The notes under the pieces were generated by a model. It was not told the DNA's origin and did no database searches. It was given only the letters and a program-made list of their open reading frames with translations. Positions 33,567 through 42,069 of a stretch of DNA of 64,000 nt are shown here, piece after piece (the stretch's first letter is position 1; each line of letters opens with the position of its first letter). The position numbers and the translations under genes were made by a program. The DNA is from Sinorhizobium medicae (lineage in GTDB: Bacteria; Pseudomonadota; Alphaproteobacteria; Rhizobiales; Rhizobiaceae): positions 1 to 64,000 of the forward strand of contig NZ_VITA01000020.1 in assembly GCF_007827695.1 (NCBI RefSeq). The letters run 5' to 3'.

Positions 33567-35810
33567 TCAATGACTGCTCGTGCCTGTTATGGCAAGGAAA
33601 CGAAGTGGGGTGGAAATAAGCAGTACCGCTGGCGGAGGCCGCTCTCGAGCGAGTGAGTTTGCGGTGTGCCAATCAAGTGCAGATGCTCCCTGATCGGATA
33701 GATGGCTGTGCCACGTGCCAACGTCGAAAAGACTGCCGCCACTGTCGCGAAATCGCTGACTGATCATCTTCTTCAGCCCTTTGGTGCCGAGCACGAACGA
33801 GGTAGCGCTACGCTTGCTGTCTTCGGGCGCCGGAAGAGTACCTACGACAGTTATTTTGCGAAGGCGCGAGTTGCAGGTGCCGATGAGCAAACCTCCGGTT
33901 TCGGCAGTGGGATACGTAGCGATCTCCTTGCGGATCAAGCGGACGACATCGTCTGCAATATCGAGGCTCCAGTCACCCCCCTCAACCTTGACGTTGTGGA
34001 AGGCGGGAACCGCTATCCTGCGCCAATTGGTAGATAGTCCGGTACGGTCTCTGACGCCGATCGCGATCTGCCCTCCAACAGACGCCTCAATCCCAACCAT
34101 CCGGCAAAGCTCTTCGGTTGCCATGGCTGTCATGGCTGAAAGCCTTGCATCTGTCATAGGCATGGTCAGGGAACCACATCCGTCTCCGATCTGCACCTGC
34201 GTAAGCCCATGTGTTGGATCGAATAGCAGCTGCCGTTCGCGCTTGGTAACGGTAGCGTAGAGGCTCGCCTCTAGCTGCGACAGAGAAGGATTGCCTAAGG
34301 GACCTTCTGCGAAAACGAACGCGCCGTCGCCGCGGCCAAACAGTGTTACCTCGGCTACCCTGGCTTTTATCCTTCCCCCGGCGCAGCCCGACAAGGCTTC
34401 CCGCACAAGACGCGAGGCCGTGGTGTTTACCAGTAGCCCCGACTGGGTTGGAACGGCACGAAGCAGGTCATCCGGCTCGTCGAGCGCAGGAATGATGTCT
34501 CCTATGAACGATCTGGTGGTAGCGCCAAGCCTCCCCAGCTCATACGCGAGCTCAGGTGCCTTGAACTGCGGGAACGGACTTCGCGCCAGAGCATGACGCG
34601 CCATGTTATGCGGCTGTAGAAAGGCGCTGTCTGTTACGGCGAGGATGCGCGCTCCAGTGCGCGCTAAGTGCATCCCAACTTTGGATCCAACGCTCCCGCA
34701 GCCAATGATGCTCGTATTCGGGATCGCCAATGCACCGCTCATGCTCCGGAATAACCCTTGGGAGGGCATGTCAACCTGCCGCAAAGGGAAGACGGGGATG
34801 TCTGGGCGCAACGCTGGAGAGGGATTGTCCGATCTCGGCCGGTGGACATTCAATGAGTACGCTACGCACTCGATGCTCGAGCTTCTACCCATCAGCACGA
34901 AAGGCCTGCGTACGCAGAGGACTACTGCTACCGGGAGAGGCGCCGAAACCCACATAGCTTCGAAACGCCGCTCAAGATCTTTTACGAAGTGGCGAAGCTG
35001 GTCCCCCATGCCGTAGAGGTCAGCTCGAGCCTCAAGCTGACCTAAGGTGGTGACATCATCGGCTAAAAGATCCTTACTAACTGCTTTCTGACTGGGCCAA
35101 AGCACAGCAGCGACAGTGCGGCCGGGATCTTTCCGCGTCTCGAACTCGAAGGGGAATGTTTGTTCCAAGGCAGCAAGACTGGGAGCCAAATCGTTGCTGA
35201 CCCAAAATCCAGGTGTTTCCTCCTCAGCTCTGTAAAGCTTTTCGAGATAGCGGGAGCGCAGCCAGACGCAACCTGCGTCTTTGCGAATGCGCTCGCCAAG
35301 GATGTGTTCGCGGTCGATAAAGATCGTACCCAGTACAGCAGCTCGATTGAGCGGTTCCCACCCGTGCTTTGCATTGGAAAGGCGCCCAGTAGCCGCTCGT
35401 TTTAACCAGATGCACATCTGATCGACGATCGCCATGATGCCCGCGTCGACTAGGTCGTGCTGGGTAAAGAATTCGTCAGGTGAGCCGTCGACGAGGCACG
35501 GCACAGGCAGCGATTTGCCATCACTCGGCGCCAAGTGCGGCATGACCGGGAAGTCATGACGAAGGCGAAACGATGGGCATCGTCCTGGATAGCCGGTTTG
35601 CAGTACTACCTCGACTGGTTCGACCGCTCGTACGCCCGTTTCGCTACGACCCGCAAGGCGGGCGCCATTGGGCAGCTCGACCGCGAGCTCCAGAGCCAAA
35701 ACTGCCTCATTCTCGCCAACAAAGGCTATGCCAGCATTGCTGACGTAGGGATAGCCGCCAACGACACGCAGGAAATGCTCCGCGTGTCGTCGCATATCAG
35801 CCTCTGCCAT
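33567..35810 (-). CDS. E2-E1(ThiF)-JAB triple-domain ubiquitin-like conjugation/deconjugation protein
   Basis: A 747-aa protein. Residues 1-150: UBC/E2-like fold with candidate catalytic C105 (KSLPVPCLVDGSPDEF). Residues about 350-575: ThiF/E1-like adenylation domain with the nucleotide motif IIGCGSVGSK (370-376), the DSAFLQPHNMARHAL segment and a candidate catalytic C545 (GDGCGSLTM). Residues about 620-740: JAB/MPN isopeptidase with JAMM residues E637 (AETGG), H701 and H703 (TWHSH), S710 and D713. It would activate, transfer and remove a ubiquitin-like or C-terminal-glycine substrate. CBASS type II splits these functions between Cap2 (E2-E1) and Cap3 (JAB); here they are one chain. It starts 6 nt after the MBL gene's stop. 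Confidence 0.8.
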   Translation of the reverse strand: MAEADMRRHAEHFLRVVGGYPYVSNAGIAFVGENEAVLALELAVELPNGARLAGRSETGVRAVEPVEVVLQTGYPGRCPSFRLRHDFPVMPHLAPSDGKSLPVPCLVDGSPDEFFTQHDLVDAGIMAIVDQMCIWLKRAATGRLSNAKHGWEPLNRAAVLGTIFIDREHILGERIRKDAGCVWLRSRYLEKLYRAEEETPGFWVSNDLAPSLAALEQTFPFEFETRKDPGRTVAAVLWPSQKAVSKDLLADDVTTLGQLEARADLYGMGDQLRHFVKDLERRFEAMWVSAPLPVAVVLCVRRPFVLMGRSSSIECVAYSLNVHRPRSDNPSPALRPDIPVFPLRQVDMPSQGLFRSMSGALAIPNTSIIGCGSVGSKVGMHLARTGARILAVTDSAFLQPHNMARHALARSPFPQFKAPELAYELGRLGATTRSFIGDIIPALDEPDDLLRAVPTQSGLLVNTTASRLVREALSGCAGGRIKARVAEVTLFGRGDGAFVFAEGPLGNPSLSQLEASLYATVTKRERQLLFDPTHGLTQVQIGDGCGSLTMPMTDARLSAMTAMATEELCRMVGIEASVGGQIAIGVRDRTGLSTNWRRIAVPAFHNVKVEGGDWSLDIADDVVRLIRKEIATYPTAETGGLLIGTCNSRLRKITVVGTLPAPEDSKRSATSFVLGTKGLKKMISQRFRDSGGSLFDVGTWHSHLSDQGASALDWHTANSLARERPPPAVLLISTPLRFLAITGTSSH

Positions 35811-35816
35811 ATCGTA

Positions 35817-37016
35817 TTACTCGCCATCCCGTGAGCCATGGCCTCGAGCCACAGTGGGAATTGCCGAAATACCAATTGCCGCTGCGACCTTCTTCGCCGC
35901 AACCCGATGACTAAATGAAGGGCCCTGATGGGAGATCGTAAACTCGATCGGGCGTGAGTTTTTCTCCCAGAACTCTTCCGTGCAATGGAAACGGTCGGCG
36001 GATGTAATTGAGACGTACTCGCGCTTGGCGCGCTCATGCGGAGGGTTAGGCTCTTCTTTCTTGATCGGGTTGGAGCTGGCCACGATGTGCGCGCCCTCCC
36101 GGCACTGCGATAGCGCGTTGCGAGCGTCTGGCGAGACCTTCACATCCTCGCCCATTTCCGACCATCGATCATGGCTCAGTGTCCGCCAGGAGCAATGATG
36201 CGGTGTCTCCATAACGTCATAGCTAAGCCAGTCCGAGTTGCTGTCCTTGTGCCGCTGCCAGAGGCGATCCCAGATCGCAACGCTTGCATCCCCACCAGAA
36301 AGGAATCGGCACGCATCCTCCGTTCCGTCGGCCATGATCGCGAACCGCAGGATCACCGATGAGTTGTTCTTCGAGAGCAAATCAATCAGTTCTTCGGCGT
36401 CCTCCTGGTCCGGATCAATATAGATGGGAGCCAGAAGACGGGCCTCAAACTGCCCGTCTTCCTCTCGATTGGCGGCGGTGATTAGTTCGTCCTGTAGTAC
36501 AACGATATCCATGATGTCGTCTGTCTTGCCGTCACGGTCTTTGCCAAGGATCAGGATACGGTCGCCGCTATCCGTACCATCCATGCCTTTTTCCTTAAAC
36601 AAATTAACGCGCCGCCTCGCCTCCGTTGCCCAGGCCTTTGCGTCATCACATAGCTTGTGCTGCGAATTCGCGCGGCGGAATACGATCGGGGAAGACCACA
36701 TTTCCCGGATCACTATCCGGTCTTTGTCCTCTTCGTCCGGATATTCGTCTAGAGCCCCAAGATGGAAGTGGTTGCGCAACCCGCTAACGTGGTCCGCGTC
36801 CGGATGCGAGACGAGAAAGGCATCAACGTATGGCCGGTCCTCATCGTCTCGTGGCAACCGGTCCTTAAGATCCTGCGCGACGTCATGAACATCCTCGTCC
36901 TCACCATCCGCCGACGCACGAATATTGATATCGATGAGAATATTCTGGCCGTTGTCGAGGGTGACAAGTGCCATATCCCCGTTACCTACTGGATAGAAAG
37001 TAAGATTTGCAGCCAT
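35817..37016 (-). CDS. MBL-fold (ComEC-type) hydrolase, first gene of the operon
   Basis: A 399-aa protein beginning MAANLTFYPVGNGDMALVTL. The metal-binding signature is SHPDADHVSGL (H71, D73, D75, H76), a ComEC-like HxDxDH variant of the beta-lactamase HxHxDH. Further candidate ligands are ETPHHCSW and the late ISHQGPSFSHR. No signal peptide or membrane helix, so it is cytosolic. Nuclease or phosphodiesterase activity is possible for the fold. AGGA precedes ATG 37016. Such MBL-fold genes are reported (from memory, not checked) next to E2-E1-JAB fusions in bacterial ubiquitin-like loci. Confidence 0.75.
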   Translation of the reverse strand: MAANLTFYPVGNGDMALVTLDNGQNILIDINIRASADGEDEDVHDVAQDLKDRLPRDDEDRPYVDAFLVSHPDADHVSGLRNHFHLGALDEYPDEEDKDRIVIREMWSSPIVFRRANSQHKLCDDAKAWATEARRRVNLFKEKGMDGTDSGDRILILGKDRDGKTDDIMDIVVLQDELITAANREEDGQFEARLLAPIYIDPDQEDAEELIDLLSKNNSSVILRFAIMADGTEDACRFLSGGDASVAIWDRLWQRHKDSNSDWLSYDVMETPHHCSWRTLSHDRWSEMGEDVKVSPDARNALSQCREGAHIVASSNPIKKEEPNPPHERAKREYVSITSADRFHCTEEFWEKNSRPIEFTISHQGPSFSHRVAAKKVAAAIGISAIPTVARGHGSRDGE

Positions 37017-37499
37017 AGCCGGGTCCTGTGCTGTTCGAAATTAGAAACAGGAGCCTCGGGTTGCCGAGGCCTCTGTAGTAGATCTACGGGCATGTAGTCT
37101 CGAACTAGCAGTAGCTCCAAGCGACCGTCACTGGGCAATACCGCCGGCGGAAGCATACTGAAGGTCGATCTAAATATGGGCACTCCACCATTACTGGTGC
37201 AATACCGCTAGTACGAAATCCACCAATTGTTACATACCTCGGATCGGAGGAAGTCAGCTTTGTAGTGAGACACCCTCCCCTCGCCTCCTTCGCTTGGCGT
37301 TTCAATGCAGGAACGGCTTCGATTCCATCCGGCCACTTCCGCCCGCGGGGCTGGCGGAGTAGGGCCTACTTTCAACATGGAGCCGCAGTCTGAGGCTGAG
37401 GCCGACCATTTCAGCTTGGAACCTTTAGATGCTATTCGACATTTCTCCTTGCCTTCGTATCTCAAATGAGATACATTCTTAGGCAACAAGGAGACTAAG
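37017..37499. other. Leader/intergenic region between the island operon and relB
   Basis: About 480 bases without a gene. It contains a hairpin GCCTCGG-GTTG-CCGAGGC (37053-37070), about 40 nt upstream of the MBL start, followed on the minus strand by TTTCTAATTT. It is either a terminator of a lost upstream gene or a leader element. The remainder holds the divergent promoters of the MBL operon and of relB. Confidence 0.5.
37457..37474 (+). promoter_or_regulatory. Palindromic operator upstream of relB
   Basis: GTATCTCA-AA-TGAGATAC, a perfect 8-bp inverted repeat 26 nt before the relB ATG. RelB-type antitoxins bind palindromes at their own promoter, so autoregulation is the likely purpose. The site overlaps the expected -10 region. 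Confidence 0.65.
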
Positions 37500-37790
37500 A
37501 TGAGCACTCAAAGTTCAATGCTTCATGTGCGTATTGACGATCAGTTGAAGCAAAATGCTGCAGCGATCCTAGCAAACTTCGGCCTCACAATTTCAGACGC
37601 GGTAAGGATTCTACTTACCCGAGTCGAAAAAGAAGGTGCTCTTCCTGTAGGCCTGACAACTGACCCTGAAGCGTACGATGAGTGGTTTCGCAACAAAGTC
37701 AAAGAAGCCATGGAGGACGATCGTCCAAAAATATCGCATGCTAAAGCTATGGCTGCGATCAGAGCCAACCTCGACACGAAAACAAAATGA
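37500..37790 (+). CDS. RelB/DinJ-family antitoxin
   Basis: A 96-aa protein with a ribbon-helix-helix N terminus: MLHVRIDDQLKQNAAAILAN and FGLTISDAVRILLTRV, typical of DinJ/RelB. A helical toxin-binding C terminus with EAYDEWFRNKVKEAMEDD follows. AAGGAGA precedes the ATG. The expected toxin is not downstream on the same strand but convergent at 37830-38114, an uncommon arrangement. Confidence 0.85.
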   Translation: MSTQSSMLHVRIDDQLKQNAAAILANFGLTISDAVRILLTRVEKEGALPVGLTTDPEAYDEWFRNKVKEAMEDDRPKISHAKAMAAIRANLDTKTK

Positions 37791-37796
37791 AAAGAG

Positions 37797-37820
37797 CTCC
37801 GGAGCAAACATGCTCCGGAG
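37797..37820. terminator. Shared bidirectional terminator
   Basis: CTCCGGAGCA-AACA-TGCTCCGGAG, a perfect 10-bp stem with a 4-nt loop. On the minus strand it is followed by CTCTTTTCATTTTG and on the plus strand by CATCTTTTAAG, so it can end both convergent transcripts. Confidence 0.8.
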
Positions 37821-37829
37821 GTCCATCTT

Positions 37830-38114
37830 TTAAGGCCACTGCCTTGCAGAATGAAGAACCCTGAGAACGAGAATCTCACTCTCGCTCACAGTATAGATTA
37901 CAACATAGCTCCCAACCGGCATTTCGCGAGTTCCGGCTACACGTCCAGCCCTGTAGCTAAAAGGGAAGTTCGGCAGGCGATCGACGCTTTCCTCAATCTG
38001 ATCAACCAGCTTCCTTGCTGCCGGTGGATTAAATTCACTAATGAAATTAACCATTTCGTTGACGTCTTCGAGGGCATTTTCACCCCACTCGATCATGAGG
38101 GCATTACCAGACAT
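37830..38114 (-). CDS. RelE/ParE-family toxin
   Basis: A 94-aa protein: IEWGENALEDVNEMVNFISE, NPPAARKLVDQIEESVDRLP, FPFSYRAGRVAGTREMPVG and YVVIYTVSESEILVLRVLHSARQ follow the RelE/ParE fold, with the late Arg and C-terminal HSARQWP of ParE-like toxins. Depending on subgroup it would inhibit gyrase or cleave mRNA. It is convergent with the RelB/DinJ gene, 39 nt apart. Confidence 0.8.
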   Translation of the reverse strand: MSGNALMIEWGENALEDVNEMVNFISEFNPPAARKLVDQIEESVDRLPNFPFSYRAGRVAGTREMPVGSYVVIYTVSESEILVLRVLHSARQWP

Positions 38115-39064
38115 TACATGCTTCCATATTAGGTTTCCTTGTTTCCTGTTGCTGTTGACAAGACTGCCCCAATATGCAAGTTAGAGACCGTAGAGAACGA
38201 ACTTGCTTTGGCACAGGATGCCGTTATAACGACGACGCCGTTAGGGCAGACGTCGGTTTTTCTATGTTAAACCATTTTTAACTTCAAGTCAAGCCCGTTA
38301 GGAAAACGTTGCGCGGCAGCTTCTTTCTGCTGACGTGAACATGCAGCAGTGTCGGCTTACCGAGGTCCAACCGCTCTTCCTCCTGCTTCCTCAAGAGTAT
38401 GATACCGCTGTTTCCAGAACGGTTGCATGTCGTCCCCGGACAGCGCTAAGGCCAGACACTTTTTGCAATACGTCGCCAGCGCCGTCTTCTGATTGTGGAG
38501 CCGGATCCGCGCCCCGAGGAGTTTCGGACGAAAAGCTAGAAGCGGAACAGCTTCCGGCAAATCAACTGGCCTCGGCAGTTTGCACCGCTAGATTGACTCT
38601 CGGCGAATGAGCTCCGGACAAGTGGGCTATCGATGTCACCGACTCCTCTGCCACGCTATCAGATCCCGCGCATCAGCTACTTACTCGTCGCACTGCCTAG
38701 GTGGCACAGATCGGACACCTGGAGCATTTGCAACAGCCGCGTGTGCTGGTCCATCTAGGATCAGTTGAGCATCTTCAGTTTATCAGACGGCGAATTCCGT
38801 CCTGTAATCATGCTGGCAGGTGATGTGGTGGCAGTCTAAGGTTGACCAGTACCGTAGGACGGCTTCCTTCTCCTCGTATTGATCAGTTCGCACCTCAAAG
38901 GTCATCAGCGACAAATCGCTCACCCGCATGAACAGCGCCCTTTGAAGGCAGACCAACCGGCTAGCATCCATTTGCATGACATGACCTGAAAGGAAAATTC
39001 CTGATGGCCGCAGCTGGTGCAAAGCCGCAGGGAATGTAGCATTTAGGTATACCTTCTGAGACAA
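38115..39064. other. AT-richer intergenic tract with no supportable gene
   Basis: About 950 bases of relatively low GC. It has frequent stops in all frames, and the open frames (including 38783-39064 on the minus strand from a TTG) show no ribosome site or domain. Composition differs from the rest of the window, consistent with acquired sequence. The toxin promoter must lie near 38115-38200. Confidence 0.5.
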
Positions 39065-39070
39065 TCTGCG

Positions 39071-39153
39071 TGAGACACATATCAGTGTATCATTTGGGTT
39101 GATTTTGAAGTTATGAGACGCTACCCATTAAAGGTCTAGAACCTATTGAGACG
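39071..39153 (+). promoter_or_regulatory. Candidate recombinase-binding (res-like) region
   Basis: Immediately upstream of the resolvase gene: an imperfect inverted repeat TGAGACAC/GTGTATCA (39071-39078, 39085-39092; one mismatch) and further TGAGACG copies at 39114 and 39147. Serine resolvases bind tandem subsites next to their own gene and use them for recombination and autoregulation. Inference from spacing. Confidence 0.4.
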
Positions 39154-39157
39154 TTTC

Positions 39158-39712
39158 ATGGCAATTTACGGGTACGCGCGTGTCAGCACCATCGATCAGG
39201 ATCTGGCAATTCAAGAGGCGGCTTTGAAGGCGGCCGGGTGCACGGTCATCCGGGCGGAAAAGAAATCCGGATCAACTAAGCAGGATCGGAGGGAGCTTAA
39301 CACGCTTCTAGAATTCATGCGCGACGGCGACAGCCTGGTCGTGACGCGGGTCGATCGGCTGGCGCGGTCAGTTGGAGATCTGCAGGACATCATACGGCTG
39401 CTTAAGCAGAAAGGGGTGACCCTGAAGGCGACGGAACAGCCGATCGACACGAGCTCGGCGGCCGGCAAGGCTTTCCTCGATATGCTCGGCGTATTCGCTG
39501 AGTTCGAGACGAACCTTCGTAGAGAAAGACAGATGGAAGGCATCGCCGCTGCAAAAAGCAGAGGGGTCTACAAAGGCAGGAAGCCTCATGTTGATGTTGC
39601 TGGGATCCGCCGACTGAAATCCGACGGGATGGGACCAACAGAAATTGCCAAGACGCTGAACATAGGTCGTGCAAGCGTGTATCGCGCCCTCAGAGAAGCC
39701 GCATCATCGTAG
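39158..39712 (+). CDS. Serine recombinase (resolvase/invertase family)
   Basis: A 184-aa protein with the conserved N-terminal YARVSTIDQDL, catalytic S10, and conserved DSLVVTRVDRLARS. A C-terminal Hin/resolvase-type HTH follows (DGMGPTEIAKTLNIGRASVYRAL). The full length of small resolvases is present. ATG 39158 is preferred over a slightly earlier start. It would catalyse site-specific recombination of transposons or plasmid dimers. No transposase is beside it, so it may be a remnant, a plasmid dimer resolvase, or the recombinase of the neighbouring island. Confidence 0.88.
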   Translation: MAIYGYARVSTIDQDLAIQEAALKAAGCTVIRAEKKSGSTKQDRRELNTLLEFMRDGDSLVVTRVDRLARSVGDLQDIIRLLKQKGVTLKATEQPIDTSSAAGKAFLDMLGVFAEFETNLRRERQMEGIAAAKSRGVYKGRKPHVDVAGIRRLKSDGMGPTEIAKTLNIGRASVYRALREAASS

Positions 39713-39883
39713 GGCAAGAAGGCGGCTTCGCGCCAACAGCGGACATTGCAGTCCAACGCATACGGCTGCGTTGCGGCAATCTCTAAAGCGACACTCTCCG
39801 TTTCGCGAGCCGAACGCGGCCATTCCTGCCCCAGGATCACGGGTGAACCCGCTGGTGATGTCACCTGCGGATCAACCTGAAGT

Positions 39884-40645
39884 TCAACCTACGAGCAGAT
39901 GGCTCATTGCCGGGTCGGGAATGACCACGATGCGGCTGCCATCTCTTACCTCGTCGTGAAGGTGAATCACGTCCTGATTGATGAGCCGGATGCAACCTGA
40001 GGAAACGGCCTTCCCAATGCTGAAGGCCTCAGGTGTGCCGTGGATTCGATATAAGGTGTCCCTCCCGTCCTCATGGATGTAGAGCGCCCGCGCGCCGAGC
40101 GGATTCTTCAGTCCGGGAGGCATGCCGCCATTTGCAATGCTGTAGGGTTCCAGTTCCGGTTGCCGCGCGACCATGGAATCGGGCGGCGTCCAGCGCGGCC
40201 ATTCCCGCCTGTAGGCCATGATAGCCTGTCCCGCCCAGGCAAATCCTTCACGTCCGACCCCGATCCCGTACCGCATGGCACGGCCATCGGCCTTGACGTG
40301 GTAAAGATACTTGCCTGGCGTATCGACTACGAGGGTTCCCGGTCTCTCGCTCGTAGGATAATCGACCTCCGTCCGCCAGAATTGCGGGTCGAGTTGAGTG
40401 ATATCGATTTCCGGGACCGGAAAACGCTCATTCGGCATGGCATAGTACATCGGCGGCACCACTGGTGTGGGCGCCGGCAGGGGTTCCGGGAGCGTCGCCA
40501 AAACGGGCGGGGGCTCGGTCGAGACGCAGCCTGAAACGGCGATTGCTCCAATCCCAAGGATAAATGAACGCCTCGGCAAGCTTGCGCCAATGCGGCTCGC
40601 GGTTGAGCAGCTAGTTCTTCTTTTGGTCTGGATCTCATTGGTCAT
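39884..40645 (-). CDS. L,D-transpeptidase (YkuD domain), Tat/lipoprotein-type export
   Basis: A 253-aa protein with a twin-arginine-like segment (SLPRRSFILGIGAIAVSGC) that also gives a possible lipobox (VSGC). The YkuD domain from about residue 110 ends with the catalytic [20 protein letters not shown] (His and Cys of the SxGCxR(M/L) motif). It would form 3-3 peptidoglycan crosslinks or attach proteins. A second homologue is at 41374. A tandem CTTAAGG site lies 48 nt upstream. Confidence 0.88.
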   Translation of the reverse strand: MTNEIQTKRRTSCSTASRIGASLPRRSFILGIGAIAVSGCVSTEPPPVLATLPEPLPAPTPVVPPMYYAMPNERFPVPEIDITQLDPQFWRTEVDYPTSERPGTLVVDTPGKYLYHVKADGRAMRYGIGVGREGFAWAGQAIMAYRREWPRWTPPDSMVARQPELEPYSIANGGMPPGLKNPLGARALYIHEDGRDTLYRIHGTPEAFSIGKAVSSGCIRLINQDVIHLHDEVRDGSRIVVIPDPAMSHLLVG

Positions 40646-40692
40646 GCGGCGACTCTTCGTTGATTTCTTCGACCTCTTCCAAGCCCGGCAGC

Positions 40693-40710
40693 CTTAAGGC
40701 ACCCTGAAGG
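40693..40710 (-). promoter_or_regulatory. Tandem CTTAAGG-type site upstream of the L,D-transpeptidase
   Basis: CTTAAGG (40693-40699) and CTGAAGG (40704-40710) with an 11-bp period. Same design as 44767-44784 and 51534-51551. The 11-bp spacing fits an OmpR-type regulator dimer; the two-component system at 44825-46851 is the obvious candidate. Confidence 0.6.
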
Positions 40711-40760
40711 CTCTGCCGGTGCTTCTTGCAGAACAAGACCGGCTCCAAAAATCCGTCCAC

Positions 40761-41372
40761 TCATGCCGCGCGGGCCTCTGCTATCGCGCCCTTCAGCCCT
40801 TTCTCGTCGAGGACGCCGGCGAAAGTCGTCCGCCCAATGACAAAGGAGGGCGTGCCTGCGAAGTTGAAGGCCAGTGCCTGACTGTAATTGCGGTCGAGCA
40901 GCCCCGAGATCTTGGCACTATGCTTGTTCACAGCGGCAGCAATCTCCTGCATGGTGAGGCCGGTGCTCGTGAGCGCCTTTTCCACCTCTTCCTCCGTCAG
41001 CTTTCCCGTCGTCTTCATCAGCGCTTCCATGGCTGGTTCGTACTTTCCCATCTGTGCGGCTCCAAGGACGGCCTGGGCGGCAAAGATCGATGCGCCGCCG
41101 AAGACAGGCCAGTCCTTCAGCACCAGCCGGACATTGCCGTCCTCGCGAACCACCCTTTCGACCATCGGATGGATTTTTTTGCAGTAAGGGCATTGGTAGT
41201 CGAAGAACTCGACGACCGTGACGTCTCCCTTCGGGTTTCCGAGAACGGGCGCGTCTGGGTCGTAGAAGACTGACTTTTCGGTGATCTCCTGGCTGAACGC
41301 CATCCGAGGCAAGATAGCGGCGAATGCGGCAGTGCCGGCGGCGGCGGCGAGCAGGTTTCTACGAGTGATCAT
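40761..41372 (-). CDS. DsbA-family thiol oxidoreductase
   Basis: A 203-aa periplasmic protein: MITRRNLLAAAAGTAAFAAI opens a twin-arginine-type signal, cleaved near MAFSQ. The thioredoxin fold has the active-site FFDYQCPYCKKIHP (CPYC) and a cis-Pro segment in NFAGTPSFVIG. It would oxidise or reduce protein thiols in the periplasm, by sequence closest to DsbA-like proteins with the helical insert (LTEEEVEKALTSTGL). It follows the L,D-transpeptidase gene after 1 nt. Last gene of the 44719-40761 operon. Confidence 0.9.
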   Translation of the reverse strand: MITRRNLLAAAAGTAAFAAILPRMAFSQEITEKSVFYDPDAPVLGNPKGDVTVVEFFDYQCPYCKKIHPMVERVVREDGNVRLVLKDWPVFGGASIFAAQAVLGAAQMGKYEPAMEALMKTTGKLTEEEVEKALTSTGLTMQEIAAAVNKHSAKISGLLDRNYSQALAFNFAGTPSFVIGRTTFAGVLDEKGLKGAIAEARAA

Positions 41373-41373
41373 G

Positions 41374-42069
41374 TCATACTTCTCCTTTTCCGGATTCTGT
41401 GGGTCCGAGCACGACGACCTTCGACCCCTTCGGCACGCGTCGGTGGAGGTCGATGATGTCGTGGTTCAACAGCCTGATGCAGCCGGACGAGACCGACTTG
41501 CCGATGCTCCAGGGTTCATTGGTCCCGTGGATGCGATAGAGCGTGTCCTTGCCCCCCTGGTAGAGGTACAGGGCACGTGCTCCCAGAGGGTTTTTGATGC
41601 CACCCTCCAGGCCCGATGCTAAAGGGCCGTAGCGCTCCGGATCGCGCTGGATCATGTTCTGGGTCGGCACCCAGCCCGGCCATTGCGCCTTGCGCGAGAT
41701 GTCGGCTTCGCCCTCGAACTCCATACCCGCCTTGGCCACGCCGACGCCGTAGCGCATCGCCTTGCCACCCTCCATGACGAGGTAAAGAAAACGGGAATGG
41801 GGATCGACCACGATCGTGCCCGCCGAATAGCCGGTCTTGTAGTCGACGACCTGGCGGACGTTCTTCGGGTCCATCTTGGAGACATCGACGCCGGGGATGG
41901 TCTCATCTCCATCCTTGATCGGGGCGTACATGCTGGCCAGTGACGTATCCACCTTCGGATCTTCGATCTTTGGTGGCTCTGGGGCCGTCTGCGCGCAGGC
42001 GGACAGGCCCATGACGAAAATCGAGGCGGTCAACGGTCGCCACAGAGCGGCCGCTCGGGAAGGTGTCAT
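41374..42069 (-). CDS. L,D-transpeptidase (YkuD domain)
   Basis: A 231-aa exported protein: N-terminal helix ([15 protein letters not shown]) with possible lipobox (LSAC), then the YkuD domain ([44 protein letters not shown]), which is close to the paralogue at 39884. It overlaps the TlpA-like gene by 4 nt and precedes DsbA, so it is part of one thiol-redox/cell-wall operon. Confidence 0.88.
   Translation of the reverse strand: MTPSRAAALWRPLTASIFVMGLSACAQTAPEPPKIEDPKVDTSLASMYAPIKDGDETIPGVDVSKMDPKNVRQVVDYKTGYSAGTIVVDPHSRFLYLVMEGGKAMRYGVGVAKAGMEFEGEADISRKAQWPGWVPTQNMIQRDPERYGPLASGLEGGIKNPLGARALYLYQGGKDTLYRIHGTNEPWSIGKSVSSGCIRLLNHDIIDLHRRVPKGSKVVVLGPTESGKGEV

Noticed and set aside
37017..37499. 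Possible missing CD-NTase or ubiquitin-like gene upstream of the MBL gene
   Set aside because: I read this interval in all frames and found no open frame longer than about 100 codons and no nucleotidyltransferase motif (GS...DxD) or ubiquitin-like sequence. It may lie elsewhere on the replicon.
38335..38610. 91-codon plus-strand frame in the gene-poor tract
   Set aside because: No ribosome site, no motif, and the reverse strand has an equally long frame. Considered non-coding.
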